Of a DNA stretch of 64,000 bases, positions 11,701 to 23,700 are shown piece by piece. The DNA is from Limnomonas spitsbergensis (taxonomy: Eukaryota; Chlorophyta; Chlorophyceae; Chlamydomonadales): the NCBI GenBank assembly GCA_037349105.1, contig JAYJMM010000061.1, positions 124,001-188,000 of the forward strand. Direction: 5' to 3'. The translations under genes and the position numbers were made by a program. The first letter of the stretch is position 1; each line of letters begins with the position of its first letter. The notes beneath the pieces are model-generated. The model was not told where the DNA came from, did not search any database, and saw only the letters and a program-made list of their open reading frames with translations.

Positions 11701-14700
11701 TGACCTCAGCTTCAACGCTGCCCTCATTTGGCGCACCGTCAGCCTGGGTACCCGCTTCATACCACTGCTCCAACTTCCGCTGCTTGCCTCCCAAAGCAGG
11801 TCTACCTGTCGTTCCTCTCGCGGCCTTCCCTCCACGACTTATTGCAGCGGCAGTGGAGGCAGAAGAGCGCACGCTGTCTCCTATGCTGCGGCCTGGTCCC
11901 GCGGTTTCGCCGCCTCGGCTGCTGAGTTCCCACTTTTTGCGTCTGCCCACTCCATCCTCATCCACAGGCGTGGATTGACCCGTCCTTCCAGCACCCCCTG
12001 CTGAGCCCTCAGAAGCAGCCTGCAGGTCACCAGAGGCTAGGAGCACCGGCCCAGTGCTACCGGCCGCTGCGACGCGCTCAGGCGCAGTTCCAAGGTCACC
12101 AGAGGCTAGGAGCACCGGCCTGCTGTCTCTGACCGCTGCAGCGCCCTCAGGTGCGGTTTGGAGGCCGCCGGAGACTGCCGGTAGCGGCTCTCTGCCTCTG
12201 GCATCCACGAGGAGCTGCGCGCTGCGTCCCTGGACAGTCAGGTTCTGCTCCTCTAGCTGCAGCTTGGCTCCGAGCTAGTGATTGGGCAGCGGGCCAGTAA
12301 GGAGCGGGCAATTCAACAGCGGATTGTAACAAATTGGGTGTTGAAGGAGCGTGTGTCAAGTAGCAGACGGGTGATCAGGCAGCAGGCGGGTAAGGAGAGG
12401 GCAGTGAAGGCGCAATATTCAGGAGGTTTGGGTATTCAAGGCTTCGGCTTCGCTCCGCGGGATTCAGGAATTTGGGGGGGGGGGGGGGGAAGACTGCGGC
12501 TTGTCTCAAAGGTGGTGATTAAGCAGCGGGCGGGTAAGGAGCGGATGGTCAGGTAGCAGGTGGTCATTAAGCGGATTTTGAGGCAGCAGGCGGTAAAGGG
12601 AGGGTGATGAAGGCGCGGGATACAGATTTTTCTTCCAAGACTGCAGCGGCGAGAGTAGGGAAAGTCTATCTCAAACAAGGAAATGTAACCCTGACATAAT
12701 GTGCACGGTCTCCTACCGTACTCTCACCTACCCGTACATACTGTGTACCGTACCCAAACATAGCATTTACTCGACATAAATACATAACGCATATCTGAAC
12801 CCTAACATAATGCATACCTGAACCCTAACGTAAGGCATACCTGAACCCTAACAGTATGCATACCTGAACCCTAAGAGTATGCACACCTGAATCCTGACAG
12901 TATGCATACCTGAACTGTAACATTATGTATACCTGAACCCTAACATAATGTATACCTGTTGCAGCAGCAGGGTGACCGAGCGGTCAAACACGTCGTTCAA
13001 ACCGTACCGCTTCAGCGTATGGGTCTGTAGGCGGTACTGCCTCATCCCCGGCAGTACCACCTCGGATGTTTCCACAGAGCCGCTACTGCTGCTGCTGTTG
13101 CCGCCTCCAATGCCTCTGCTGCTACTGCTGGCTTGGGTGAGGTTGAGTCCAGCTAGCCCTAACACCTCCATGGTAACCTGCATTAAGGTGTGAGGCAACG
13201 CAGAGTAGGTGCGATGAGAGTTGGTGAAGGTGGAGTTGGGGCTGGGGTTGGGGCTGGGGTCGGGGCTGGGGTTGGGGCTGGGGTTGGGGCTGGGGTCGGG
13301 GCTGGGGCTGGGGCTGGGGCTGGGGCTGGGGCTGGGGCTGGGGCTGGGGCTGGGGCTGGGGCTGGGGCTGGGGCTGGGGCTGGGGCTGGGGCTGGGGCTG
13401 GGGCTGGGGCTGGGGCTGGGGCTGGGGCTGGGGCTGGGGCTGGGGCTGGGGCTGGGGCTGGGGCTGGGGCTGGGGCTGGGGCTGGGGCTGGGGCTGGGGC
13501 TGGGGCTGGGGCTGGGGCTGGGGCTGGGGCTGGGGCTGGGGCTGGGGCTGGGGCTGGGGCTGGGGCTGGGGCCGGGGCTGGGGCTGGGGCTGGGGCTGGG
13601 GCTGGGGCTGGGGCTGGGGCTGGGGCTGGGGCTGGGGCTGGGGCTGAGCTAAGTTGGGCTTACGGATAATTGAAGGCAGGAGAGGATTGGAGGTCTGACA
13701 TTGGCTTGGCCAACCAGTCAAGACTGAAAAACACAGCCTCCTGCTTTTCAAGAGCGCTCCTTTACACAAATACACACATTACATGCACGAGAGCTTTTGC
13801 CTACCAGCTAGGAATGTATGCTAAGATTTTGCCGTTGCCTCAGGCAGCCAGCTAAGAGTGTGATGTACATATGCGAGCCGAGTCTATCCATCATCACCAC
13901 AATAAGACACCTCCGCCTCACATCAACACCAACGTCAACATCAAGATCAACACCAACTCCAACATTAACACCAACACCCGCACCAACATCAACATCAACA
14001 CCCGCACCAACATCAACATCAACACCCGCACCAACATCAACATCAACACCCGCACCAACATCAACATCAACACCAGCACACAGATTAACATCATCACCAA
14101 CACGCACCTCCAAGGATGACCCGCCTAGATCCAGCGCCCCTATCGTCCCACTGGTGCTGCTGCTGGCGCTGGATGGGCTTGTAGCGATACCAGCCGGCGC
14201 CAGCTGGGCCTGCCCGTCCCCTCTCCGCCCGCCTGCATTCAGCGCCCCCATCCCATAGTTCATGGCCACCCAGCCGTACATCCCCTCCTCGCTGCCATTT
14301 ATGATGCGTGCCCAGTGGGACTCAAATCTGATAGCATACCAAAAGAGGCCAGAGGGGGGGGGGGGGGGGGGCAAAAGTAAATTTAAGTGATGCATCGGTG
14401 CTGTTTACGTAGGGGAACAAGAACATACAAGTTGTACAGGTGGACACTGACTGGGTAGGACCTTGGGCTGCAACTGCAGGTAGTTGTCTCGAGGGCTTTT
14501 GAGGCTATACGGACAAATGTTGGAATGTGGGAATAGTTGTAAGCCATGGACCCTGAGGTTACCTCGCAACTATCAGCCTGAGGCGAGCAGGGTCGGTGCA
14601 TCTACAGAGGCAGAATGAAGAGGGATCTTAACTACAGTACCGGTATATTCAAATTGCCTGCCCTCGAAATTGATGCCGTTAGGGGTGAGGGATCCAGTGA

Positions 14701-16420
14701 AGACAAATTCTTGACCGTCAACTTCACTATCAGTCGGTAATGAAGAGCTTTGACCATTGTTTGGCTCTGAGGAAGAACGAAATCAACGATACATTCATAC
14801 CTGAAGGAAGACAATTCAGACTTACGGTAGTCCACCCCTACGGCATGCATGGCCTGGGTTAGCGCTTTAGGGTCCTACAGGGTGCAGGGTCTACAGCGTC
14901 CACGAGGAGCACACCTGAAGCCACTGCCGGCCAGCTCGCCGCGTGCGGCCTCCATCAGCGCGCTGCGTGACGCCTCCGGCAGCTTGCGCACGCCGGCGGT
15001 GGCCATCAGGAACAACGGCGTGCTGCTGCGCAGCCCTGACGGCACGACCGCCCGCGCCCAAGCCAGCAGCGGGTCCAGCGAGCGGCGGCTGAGCCCTGAG
15101 GGGTCCGTGATAAACGCGTCGATGCCTGGCTGCGTCTCTACACGGTCGTACAGGCCTGGGATTCAAATTCGAAATGGATGTGGGATTCGAATGTAAATTC
15201 GAATCGAGTCGGGAGTCAGATTGCAGCCTTGTGGCGCACAGCTCCTTGAAAAGTGGTAGGTGTGGTCAAATGAATCAGGAGGGGAAGGGAGTAGGGGTCT
15301 TGAGTCCGGCGTTTAGTGTATGGGAGGGGTAAGGGTTGCGGGTTCGAGCGCCGGCCGGCCAGCAGTCAGAGGTGCATAGCTGCCCAGTGGAATGTTCTCT
15401 GAGCTGAATGAAGGAGATGTCGGAAGGGTGGGGCTGCACTGTCATCGGGACAGCAATACTAACATAATCCCCATGGGGCAAGGCAGCTGACAGCAGGCAC
15501 CCCGGCCATGAAGGCCAAAGGGGGGAGTGGGTGACGCACACACGATGCAGCCCATGCATGCATCGTTAGCAGTGCGATCTGTCTGATATGCAGAGAAGCA
15601 TGATGAAACCTTCACCCGTAACCCATAACAGAAAATAAGTGTGGCAATGTTGCACAGCTTTGCCGGTACTTTGGGGACGCAGCCTGGCCATTTTCAAAAA
15701 CAAAATAGCTTCCACCTACAGTCAGGCTGGTTCCCAGGCCCAAGCAGCACGAAAGCCGCATATCAACAGGTAGGCCTAGCGAGTCACCCAGGTCACAGCC
15801 TCCGGTGCCACCAAGCCATGAGTCCATTAGCCATGTGCCATGCAGCTGTTCTGGATTCATGCGCCATGCAGGCTAACATACAGGGGTCCATGCACCATGC
15901 AGGCAAACACATGGTCCATGCATGCAGGTGGGCACCGCGGCGTGCTTAACACGCATGGGGGATTCGATTTCATGCATGCATGCCCCACCTTTCCCCATTT
16001 TGCGAGGAATTTTGTCTGCGGCGGCGGAGGGCTTGATGGCCTCAAGCATGGGGAGCGCCAGATCCAGCCTGTCTAATCTCCAGGTATAGGCAAACCTGAG
16101 GCAGCACAGACAAATGTGCAATAAATACAACCTGCAGGAGTGTGCTGCGCGAGTGGGACAAGTAGCACAGGGCATGCACCGGTCATGTTGGGGCCGTGGG
16201 ACCGTTTTAAATTTGAAAAGTGTCGTCGGGTAACCTGGCAGGGGGGACAGGCTGACTTCCGTTGCAATACTCACAACCGAGATCCCGAACTGCCGCAGTC
16301 TATGACCAGCACGAAGCGCCGATCCCTTTCCTCCGGCTTTCCACGCGGCGCGAATAGTAGTAGCGCCAGAATGCAGCAAATGGCAGCAGTGAAGAACAGC
16401 ACGACATGCTTGCGTGCCAT
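5701..16420 (-). CDS. GDA1/CD39-family apyrase (nucleoside di/triphosphatase), ~11 exons
   Basis: The family hydrolyses nucleoside di- and triphosphates to monophosphates, usually in the Golgi lumen or at the cell surface. Exons, by splice sites and frame: 16420-16275, 16095-15989, 15155-14915, 14327-14108, 13177-12956, 12274 to ~11555, ~11040-10861, 9609-9448, 8003-7869, 7114-6980, ~6387-5701. Exon 1 encodes an N-terminal hydrophobic anchor, then [12 protein letters not shown] (ACR1). [13 protein letters not shown] is ACR2, [19 protein letters not shown] is ACR3, [11 protein letters not shown] is ACR4, and [10 protein letters not shown] is ACR5. [33 protein letters not shown] and the 7114-6980 exon also match the family. 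Exon 6 is a ~240-residue low-complexity insertion. After ACR5 comes a disordered linker, then a second membrane segment ([20 protein letters not shown]) and a Gly/Ala tail. Two anchors with a lumenal domain resemble CD39 and Golgi apyrases. Most phases agree; the exon 6/7 junction is not resolved. Confidence 0.9.
7440..7640. repeat. Three ~85-bp tandem copies in apyrase intron 9
   Basis: The words TGGCCATCTxTATCTACA, GGCCACCCAAAACTG and GGGATGAGAT recur about every 60-85 bases. The region lies between the exons ending at 7869 and starting at 7114 (minus strand). It is non-coding. Confidence 0.65.
8310..8700. repeat. 18-bp minisatellite, ~21 copies, apyrase intron 8
   Basis: The unit is AACCAATATTCGTATGCT, with variants in which the last bases read AGGCT or GGGCT. 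Because 18 is a multiple of 3, a frame stays open on each strand; these are repeat by-products and not genes. The array sits between apyrase exons 8 and 9. Confidence 0.95.
10295..10810. repeat. ~40-bp minisatellite, ~13 copies, apyrase intron 7
   Basis: The unit is roughly CTAACTGTAGGCTCCAAGGA, TCGTTGCAGATCTCAAGAT. Units alternate between an AGATCTCAAGAT and an AGATCTTTTAGAT version. The array lies just downstream, in the minus-strand sense, of the donor that ends exon 7 at 10861. Confidence 0.9.
11215..11411. mobile_element. Foldback (hairpin) MITE-like element in apyrase intron 6
   Basis: The first ~97 bases and the reverse complement of the last ~97 bases align over their whole length with scattered mismatches. 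Both ends begin GCTGCCACAGCTAAA, followed by ACTGCCGATGGxAACAGGCC. The plus- and minus-strand translations therefore resemble each other (both contain LPQL, CRW.QA.MC and THHGL.PSAV). This is an almost pure palindrome with little central spacer, as in foldback elements or MITEs. I see no clear target-site duplication. Confidence 0.8.
12476..12490 (+). repeat. Poly-G run
   Basis: An uninterrupted run of about 15 G in apyrase intron 5. A similar run of about 16 G lies at 14356-14371 in the intron before exon 4. These are likely spots for sequencing-length errors. Confidence 0.9.
12775..12960. repeat. ~22-bp array CATACCTGAACCCTAACA, abutting apyrase exon 5
   Basis: About eight copies of a unit containing ATGCATACCTGAACCCTAAC. 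The array runs directly into the exon 5 donor: on the minus strand each unit carries CAGGTAT, the same bases as the real donor context CAACAG/GTATACATTATG at 12956. The array has thus multiplied the exon-intron boundary. Confidence 0.8.
13233..13646. repeat. (GGGGCT)n hexanucleotide array, ~65 copies, apyrase intron 4
   Basis: An almost perfect GGGGCT hexamer with a few GTT, TCG and CCG variants near the ends. In the sense of the gene (minus) it is (AGCCCC)n placed upstream of the exon 5 acceptor at 13177. The plus strand can form G-quadruplexes. Gly-Ala, Gly-Leu and Pro-Gln frames are repeat by-products. Confidence 0.97.
13920..14098. repeat. 24-bp array ACCAACATCAACATCAACACCCGC in apyrase intron 4
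   Basis: Four good copies plus degenerate ends. The array starts right after the donor that follows ACR4 (exon 4 ends at 14108), so it is intronic although open on both strands. Confidence 0.9.
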
Positions 16421-17560
16421 TTTGTTTGTGTTGCTGGTCACAGCACAGCGCTGCCCTGGTATAGCACCCTCACGTCAACTTGGCCGCAAGCAGGCTTCAT
16501 ACAACCCAATGAGGGACAAGGTTGCCCTCATCGCAGCAGGTGGGTCGTCTCTGTCAAGACGATGGCGCGATCTTGCTGTCAGGGGCGACAGTTGGTGTGC
16601 AGAAGAATGTGTCTGGTTTAGTCATTTAGAGTGAAGACCGGTGGTGAAGACAGTGCCTTCTGTTACAAAACCGGAGTGAGTCCAAGCCCGCACGCAAGTG
16701 TCACGCATTGCACGTCGTATCCTGACTGAGGAGGAGTATTTAGTGTCAGCTATAGCTTGGAACCAAACCTTACACCTCGTGTGGGACTCGGAAAATCATC
16801 AAGGCAATACTCTCAACCCCCTGCTTTTAATTTGGATCGTACGCGTTTGCTTGAATGCCATTGAGACGTATATATTCATCGAGTACCGGCACCGGAACCG
16901 GTATATACAATTTACTCCAGGCCAAGGGGCAGCAACAAAGTAGAAGCCGATACACGAATAGCAGACTCGTGTCAGCGTTAATAGATTCAATATTGGACGC
17001 GTTAACCTTCCTTGCTGAAATCCTGACGATGGGTGACTTGGTGAGTCGAACCCGGTGGGCCATTTCCTTCCTCCAGTCTCCTTGCAGTTCTCTTGGTTCC
17101 ATGCTTGTCAACATGATATGACTCATGCATACCAACTTGGTGCGGCCCATGCATGTCAGCATGGTGCTGCCCGTCCAAGCCAGCATGGTGCGGCCCATGC
17201 ATGCGAACACAGCATGGAACTACCAGCCATGCATGATTGCATGTCACGTACCTGTACTGTAGGTGCATGACTTATGAACTCTAGCCTGGTGGGCTGTAAA
17301 TGTCAATTAAGCGCAAATATTGCATCCAAATGTTCCCGTCTGTTCCCTCCCTTGCCCTGAACACCTCACGACACCATGATCCAATCAACTACGTACAAAA
17401 AGTTTCTCACCCCTCCTCGCACCTCAGCGCTTGTCACCGCTGCTGGATCGTATCACTCTCCGTCAACCTGAGCCCCTTGTATGAGTTGTGAAACCCCAGG
17501 GCTCACGACAGCGGTTGTATGTTTCGGCACTGTACCAACAACCACTGCCCCCTCTCATCT
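16421..17560. other. Region between the divergent apyrase and coiled-coil genes
   Basis: The apyrase start (16420, minus) and the plus-strand coiled-coil gene are divergent, so this interval should hold their promoters and the first exon(s) of the latter. I cannot place those exons. A degenerate repeat of CAGCATGGTGCGGCCCATGC is present at 17100-17230. Confidence 0.4.
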
Positions 17561-17566
17561 TTCTCA

Positions 17567-17640
17567 GTTTCCCTTCCTAGACCCACCCCTTGAGCAGGAG
17601 TGCCTGGACCTCAGGGACACACTGAGGCAGTGGGTGTATG
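17567..17640 (+). pseudogene. Decayed upstream copy of the 17703 exon
   Basis: TTTCCCTTCCTAGACCCACCCCTTGAGCAGGAG, with CTCAGGGACACACTG, repeats the acceptor and first ~55 bases of the real exon (TTTCCCTTCCCAGACGCCAC and CTTGAGCAGCAG, with CTCAGGGACACTCTG). The two lie ~135 bases apart. The copy lacks the rest of the exon. Confidence 0.8.
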
Positions 17641-17702
17641 TATTGACATTGTACCAGCAACCAGTGCCCTCTCTCATCGTCGTTCTCCGTTTCCCTTCCC
17701 AG

Positions 17703-20700
17703 ACGCCACCCCTTGAGCAGCAGTGCATAGACCTCAGGGACACTCTGCAGCAGCGGGATGCCGAGCTGCAGGTCCTGCGGGAGGTGGCGGGGGCAGCGGC
17801 CGAGCTGCAAAGCACCGATCCGCAGGCGACCAGGGTCATTGATTTGTCCAAGAAGGTCCGTGAGTCCAAGTGTGAGGCAGATGGGGGGGACATAGGGCGG
17901 GGGGATGGGTCACCGAGGGGAGGTGGAGTATGGAGCATCAGCCAGAAAAAGTCCAAGGAGGCATGCTCCAGTGGCCAAGCACGTTGGATTGCACACAAGG
18001 TTGGATTACCGGTATCCAAGGAGAGTGGATGGTGCCTTATAACAAGATAGTTGGGTACAGTCAAGCTTCAAGCGAGCAAGAATATGAGCAAAAGCGTAAA
18101 AGTGGAAAACAAACAGGAAGCTCAGAGATCAAGCAAGCCGTAATGGAGCTCCAACACAAGACGGTCCACTAACCTGTTCATGCAAGAGGCATGTCGGGAG
18201 GTAAAATCCAAGGTGAAGGAGGAGGGGCAAAAAGATGATGGTGTGGTTTTGTCAATCTTGCCTCAATCGCTCGAATTCCAAGGTAAAGCCAAGCCCGTAT
18301 GGTTCTGTGTCCAAAGCACGAGGTGAACCGTCAACCTGGATTTTGTGACCTCCACCATCATCTTCTTGGAATTTTAAATTCTAATCTTCAACCCAAATTT
18401 AAATGCTACATATATGCTTGAACCTTGAACTTCAATGATTGAAACCTGAACATGCTTGCTGTAGCTGCGCAGCGTCTCTCTGGCACTAGAAAAGGAGAAG
18501 CTGCGTGCGTCCAGGCTGCAATCTGTGCTAGAGGGCAGAGGAGGTGGTTCACAGACTCAAAAAGAACCTGCGGGAGCTGCGGCTGTGGGTCTGGATCCTG
18601 AGGTGGGATCAGTGCATATTAAATCGGCTGCGTTTGTCCCAATTGCAATTTTAACGGAAGGTAGAGGGGAAAGCCTGCAAAGCTGTGTGCGTCTAGGCTG
18701 CAGTCTGTCCTGCAGGTCCTGAAGGGCAAGGGGGTCGGCACACAGACTCAAAAGAACCTGCAGGAGCTGCGATTGTGGGACTGGATCCTGAGGTGGGTAT
18801 CAAATAATTAAATATACATAAAATAGCTGCGTTTGTCCCAATTGCAATTTTAATGGAAGGTATAGGGGAAAGCCCATAAAGCTGTGTGCGTCTAGGCTGC
18901 AGTCTGTGCTGAAGGGCAGGAGGGATGGCCAAGAGAGCCATCAGGGAGCCACCGGGCGGCCATTACTGTGACGATTGGGACCAAACCTTGACCGGCCTAC
19001 GACCGGTGGGCCGAGCAGCAGGACTTGCTGCTACATACAGGCCCCCGTGGCCGTCGGCCGTGATGTGGCTGAATTGTAGCTGAGGCGTGCTGGAGAAACA
19101 CTTGGGACGGCACGCAGACTCCAAAAGACCTTGTGGGAGCTGCAGCTGCAAGCCTGGATCCAGAGGTGCGTATCAAATGAGCAGCAATTACAGAAACCTG
19201 CTGGGAGCCATCAGTCGGGACACAAACCACTGAGAAGTAGGGGGGACTTGTCGCAGTTTAGGAGAAGGTTGCTGAGTCTGCAGGACATTGATAACGATTA
19301 CTGAAAATCTGGGACGCATTGATCTAAGAGCTTACATAAATAAAATCAGGAGTGAATAGGCGCTTTGGATCCCTGGAAGAAGCTCGAGGGACTAACTCTA
19401 GGTAATAGGGACAGGTGAGGGGGGCCTGGCTTTGATCAGGTGGGACAGTGAAGTGCGGCATTTCAAATAATAGCCAGTGGTCCTGTATGAACAGATGTCC
19501 TGGCTTCAATCTTAGGAGGGCGATTCGTCCGACTCACCATATCTGCGATTGCGATGCCTGGAGGTTCCTGGGGGACCATGTTCCTAGAGCCGATGCGCCG
19601 GTAACGGCGCGGATGTGGCTTCGGCCCAGGCTGCGCTGTTTCCTTAACTGTCACGCCTCCCACGGGGCGTAGCTTTCTTTCTTCCTGGTGATGATGCAGT
19701 AGTGGGGGTAAAATGCTGCACCATCATTTGCCACCAGTACTTGAACCCTTAGGGTTTAATCTTTTACCCTTGTACGGGTTGAATCCTAAGGATTTAAACC
19801 TGAACCCCGAACCCGATGTTCTCTATGCAGGAGCAGTGTTGGTTTATCTGAGCGTTGTGCAAGCAAACGACCCACCTGGGGCCGTTTCCTGGAAACTGAA
19901 AGAGTTTCCCAGCTTTGCTCCCAACTGATTGTAGCCCATGTCAAAAAAAACGGATGCTGTGACAGAATTGAGGGCCCTACAGAACTCCTTGGCCCCCCAC
20001 CTTGCACGCTTAACCCCCACATTGAAAGCTGTAACCCGGTCTTTGAACCCTGCATCCTCAATTGGCGACCCTTCACTTCTCCTTGGCCCCCCACCTGGCA
20101 TGCTGTAACCCGGTCTTTGAACCCTACCTCCTCATTCCTGCAGTCTGCAGGGGACGTTGCTCGTGGCCTGGTGGCACAGGCGGCGGAGGCGGCGGAGGCA
20201 GCCGCTCGGGAGTCAGCGGTGTGGAGGGACCAAGCGCAGAAACAAACCAACAATGCTGCACAGTCCGAGCAAAGGTTAGGGACGGCATGGGGCCTTGGGG
20301 CTCCTTGTCGAGGTGGTAGAGGAAGGGAGTGGGGATGTAGGTAGCAGGGAAAGTGGCGGGTGGGCGGGGAGTTAGTGGGAGGAGCAGGGAGTAGGAATTC
20401 TGAGAGTAGGGGATAGTAGGGAGGGTGGCGGGAGGGCAGGGGGCAGTGGGCAAGGACGCAGGAGAGAAAACAGAGAGCAAGTCAGGCTGCAGGGGAGCAG
20501 GGAGCAAGTCAGGCTGCAGGGGAGCGGGGAGGGATGTGAGGGAGTGGGTAGTCAGGATGCTGCCGGGGACTGCAGGGAACAGGGAGGATAGGGGAGGGAC
20601 AATGGTAGGGCAAGGTACTCTTTATAGTGTACCTGGGCAGGGCTAGGCAAGGTCATACAAGGGAAAGAGGTCAGGGCCCGTGTTTCCTTGCAATAATATG

Positions 20701-23700
20701 TTGGTGCCCTGCTGGTCTCTGCACTGCATTTGTATTTCCGAACCGTACACCGGTTGACCCGAGTCCTGAGCTTTCGCTGGTAAATGTCCTGGGGATAATG
20801 ATCATTGGAGATGTTTTCTGGTGCATGGTGCTGTGAATTGTATTTGCAGTTGAACTGAAAATCTGCTGCATCATGACCTGTGGCCGGGTGGGGTCCGGAG
20901 CAGCATGCCCTGCTGCTTTTGACGCCGGCCGGTCTAGGTTTGATCCACATTGACCCAGAGTTCGCGGCCAGGCAGCCCTGTTAAACGTGGAGTGGTGGGC
21001 ATCTATCTAAATAAATACTTGCACCTGATGTTGCACGGTGGAGTGGTGATATTGCATGGGATGAGTATGGGAGCTTTGGATGGGAACGGTGCAGATGTGG
21101 CTGCGGCCCCGGGCTGCGCTGTTCCCTTTTCCCGCACGCCCCTTGGAGGGCGTAATTTTCTTTACTTTTTTATATATTTCTTTTGGGGAACTTTGGCAGC
21201 AGCGAGAATACCATTAACCTCCATAACTGTTTCACTTGTTCACAGGGACTGGAATTGTACGGAATAGCCCTAAAATACCAAAATGCCAATACATCAGATT
21301 ATCTGCTTAATTCACTTATACTGCCTTTGTCTGATTTCCAGCCTAGACCTGACTCCCTGCCTGGATCAGATTTCCAGTAGGTATCAGATTTTAAATATTA
21401 AACAGATTTCAGCCTATATCAGATTATCCCCCGCTTAGCTGTCCGCTGTCAGACGTAGACTGATCATATGACATCAACCTGCCCCCCTCTTGCCCTTTAT
21501 TCAGGTCCCCCCCCTAGAGTTGGAAGTGAAGTACGATTATATCATTATATGACATGATACTTTCCCCTTCCCCCCTAACCTCACATCCAGGCTACCTCAA
21601 TGTGGAAGCAAAGTATGATCATGAGTTCGTGACCCCCCCCCCCCCTTACCCCACATCCAGTTTGTTTCCCTCGATGCAGAGGTGAAGAAGCTGCATCGGT
21701 TGCTCTTACGGGAGGTGGGTTGAAGCTTTAGGGGCAGGGGGAGGTTATGCATCTCCAGGTTTGAACGGAATGTCACTGTCTCTCCAGCTCGAGGTGTGAA
21801 CGGAATGTCACTGTCTCTCCAGCTCGAGGTGTGAACGGAATGCCACTGTCTCTCCAGCTCGAGGTGTGAACGGAATGCCACTGTCTCTCCAGCTCGAGGT
21901 GTGAACGGAATGCCACTGTCTCTCCAGCTCGAGGTTTGAACGGAATGCCACTGTCTCTCCAGCTCGAGGTGTGAACGGAATGCCACTGTCTCTCCAGCTC
22001 GAGGTGTGAACGGAATGCCACTGTCTCTCCAGCTCGAGGTGTGAACGGAATGCCACTGTCTCTCCAGCTCGAGGTGTGAACGGAATGCCACTGTCTCTCC
22101 AGCTCGAGGTGTGAACGGAATGTCACTGTCTCTCCAGCTCGAGGTTTGAACGGAATGTCACTGTCTCTCCAGCTCGAGGTGTGAACGGAATGCCACTGTC
22201 TCTCCAGCTCGAGGTGTGAACGGAATGTCACTGTCTCTCCAGCTCGAGGTGTGAACGGAATGCCACTGTCTCTCCAGCTCGAGGTGTGAACGGAATGCCA
22301 CTGTCTCTCCAGCTCGAGGTTTGAACGGAATGCCACTGTCTCTCCAGCTCGAGGTTTGAACGGAATGCCACTGTCTCTCCAGCTCGAGGTGTGAACGGAA
22401 TGTCACTGTCTCTCCAGCTCGAGGTGTGAACGGAATGCCACTGTCTCTCCAGCTCGAGGTGTGAACGGAATGCCACTGTCTCTCCAGCTCGAGGTGTGAA
22501 CGGAATGCCACTGTCTCTCCAGCTCGAGGTGTGAACGGAATGCCACTGTCTCTCCAGCTCGAGGTTTGAACGGAATGTCACTGTCTCTCCAGCTCGAGGT
22601 TTGAACGGAATGTCACTGTCTCTCCAGCTCGAGGTGTGAACGGAATGCCACTGTCTCTCCAGCTCGAGGTTTGAACGGAATGCCACTGTCTCTCCAGCTC
22701 GAGGTTTGAACGGAATGCCACTGTCTCTCCAGCTCGAGGTGTGAACGGAATGTCACTGTCTCTCCAGCTCGAGGTGTGAACGGAATGCCACTGTCTCTCC
22801 AGCTCGAGGTGTGAACGGAATGCCACTGTCTCTCCAGCTCGAGGTTTGAACGGAATGCCACTGTCTCTCCAGCTCGAGGTTTGAACGGAATGCCACTGTC
22901 TCTCCAGCTCGAGGTGTGAACGGAATGTCACTGTCTCTCCAGCTCGAGGTGTGAACGGAATGCCACTGTCTCTCCAGCTCGAGGTTTGAACGGAATGCCA
23001 CTGTCTCTCCAGCTCGAGGTGTGAACGGAATGTCACTGTCTCTCCAGCTCGAGGTGTGAACGGAATGTCACTGTCTCTCCAGCTCGAGGTGTGAACGGAA
23101 TGCCACTGTCTCTCCAGCTCGAGGTGTGAACGGAATGCCACTGTCTCTCCACTGGGGGGCGCTGTGATTCACTGACGTCTCTTCATGCCCTTGCGGTAGC
23201 CTGTGTTTATAATGAACAGAAAGACGAGCTCCGGCACCAACAGGGGGCTGCGCACCCACACCATCATCACAGCTGCCCACACTCCAACCAACTGCACGCT
23301 TACCCACACTCACACCAACAGCAAATTTACCTCAATCTGCTTTCCATGCTTATTACCTATGCGTTCAACAAAGCACCCCTTCCGGCCTGCATTCAACCAA
23401 ACTCCACTCCCAGCATTCATTGAATGAAACCGACATTCAGCATGCATTCAATGAATGCGACAACCATCCAGCATGCATTCAATTGCATGAAACCGCCATT
23501 CAGTATGCATTCAATTGAACCCCTGAACCCTCCCAGGTGAGCGACGCTTTCCCACTCCTGAAACTCATTCAACCCAGCCTCCTCTCAGCCTCAATTGCAC
23601 TTAACCCTACCCAGGCTGGCGACGCAGTCCCCCTGGCTCGACTGATGGATGAAGGCTCAGATTGGAAGGGGCGCAGGGAGCAGGTGCTCGCGCTGCGGGA

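Noticed and set aside
12775..12960. Telomere-like CCCTAA words
   Set aside because: CCCTAAC occurs once per ~22-bp unit and not as uninterrupted telomere repeat; this is an intronic minisatellite.
13122..13775. Pro-Gln, Gly-Ala and Gly-Leu polypeptide frames
   Set aside because: Translations of the GGGGCT hexamer, which lies inside an apyrase intron.
21597..23141. Series of minus-strand frames repeating MAFRSHLELERQ
   Set aside because: They arise from the 35-bp array, whose minus-strand unit lacks stops in every frame.
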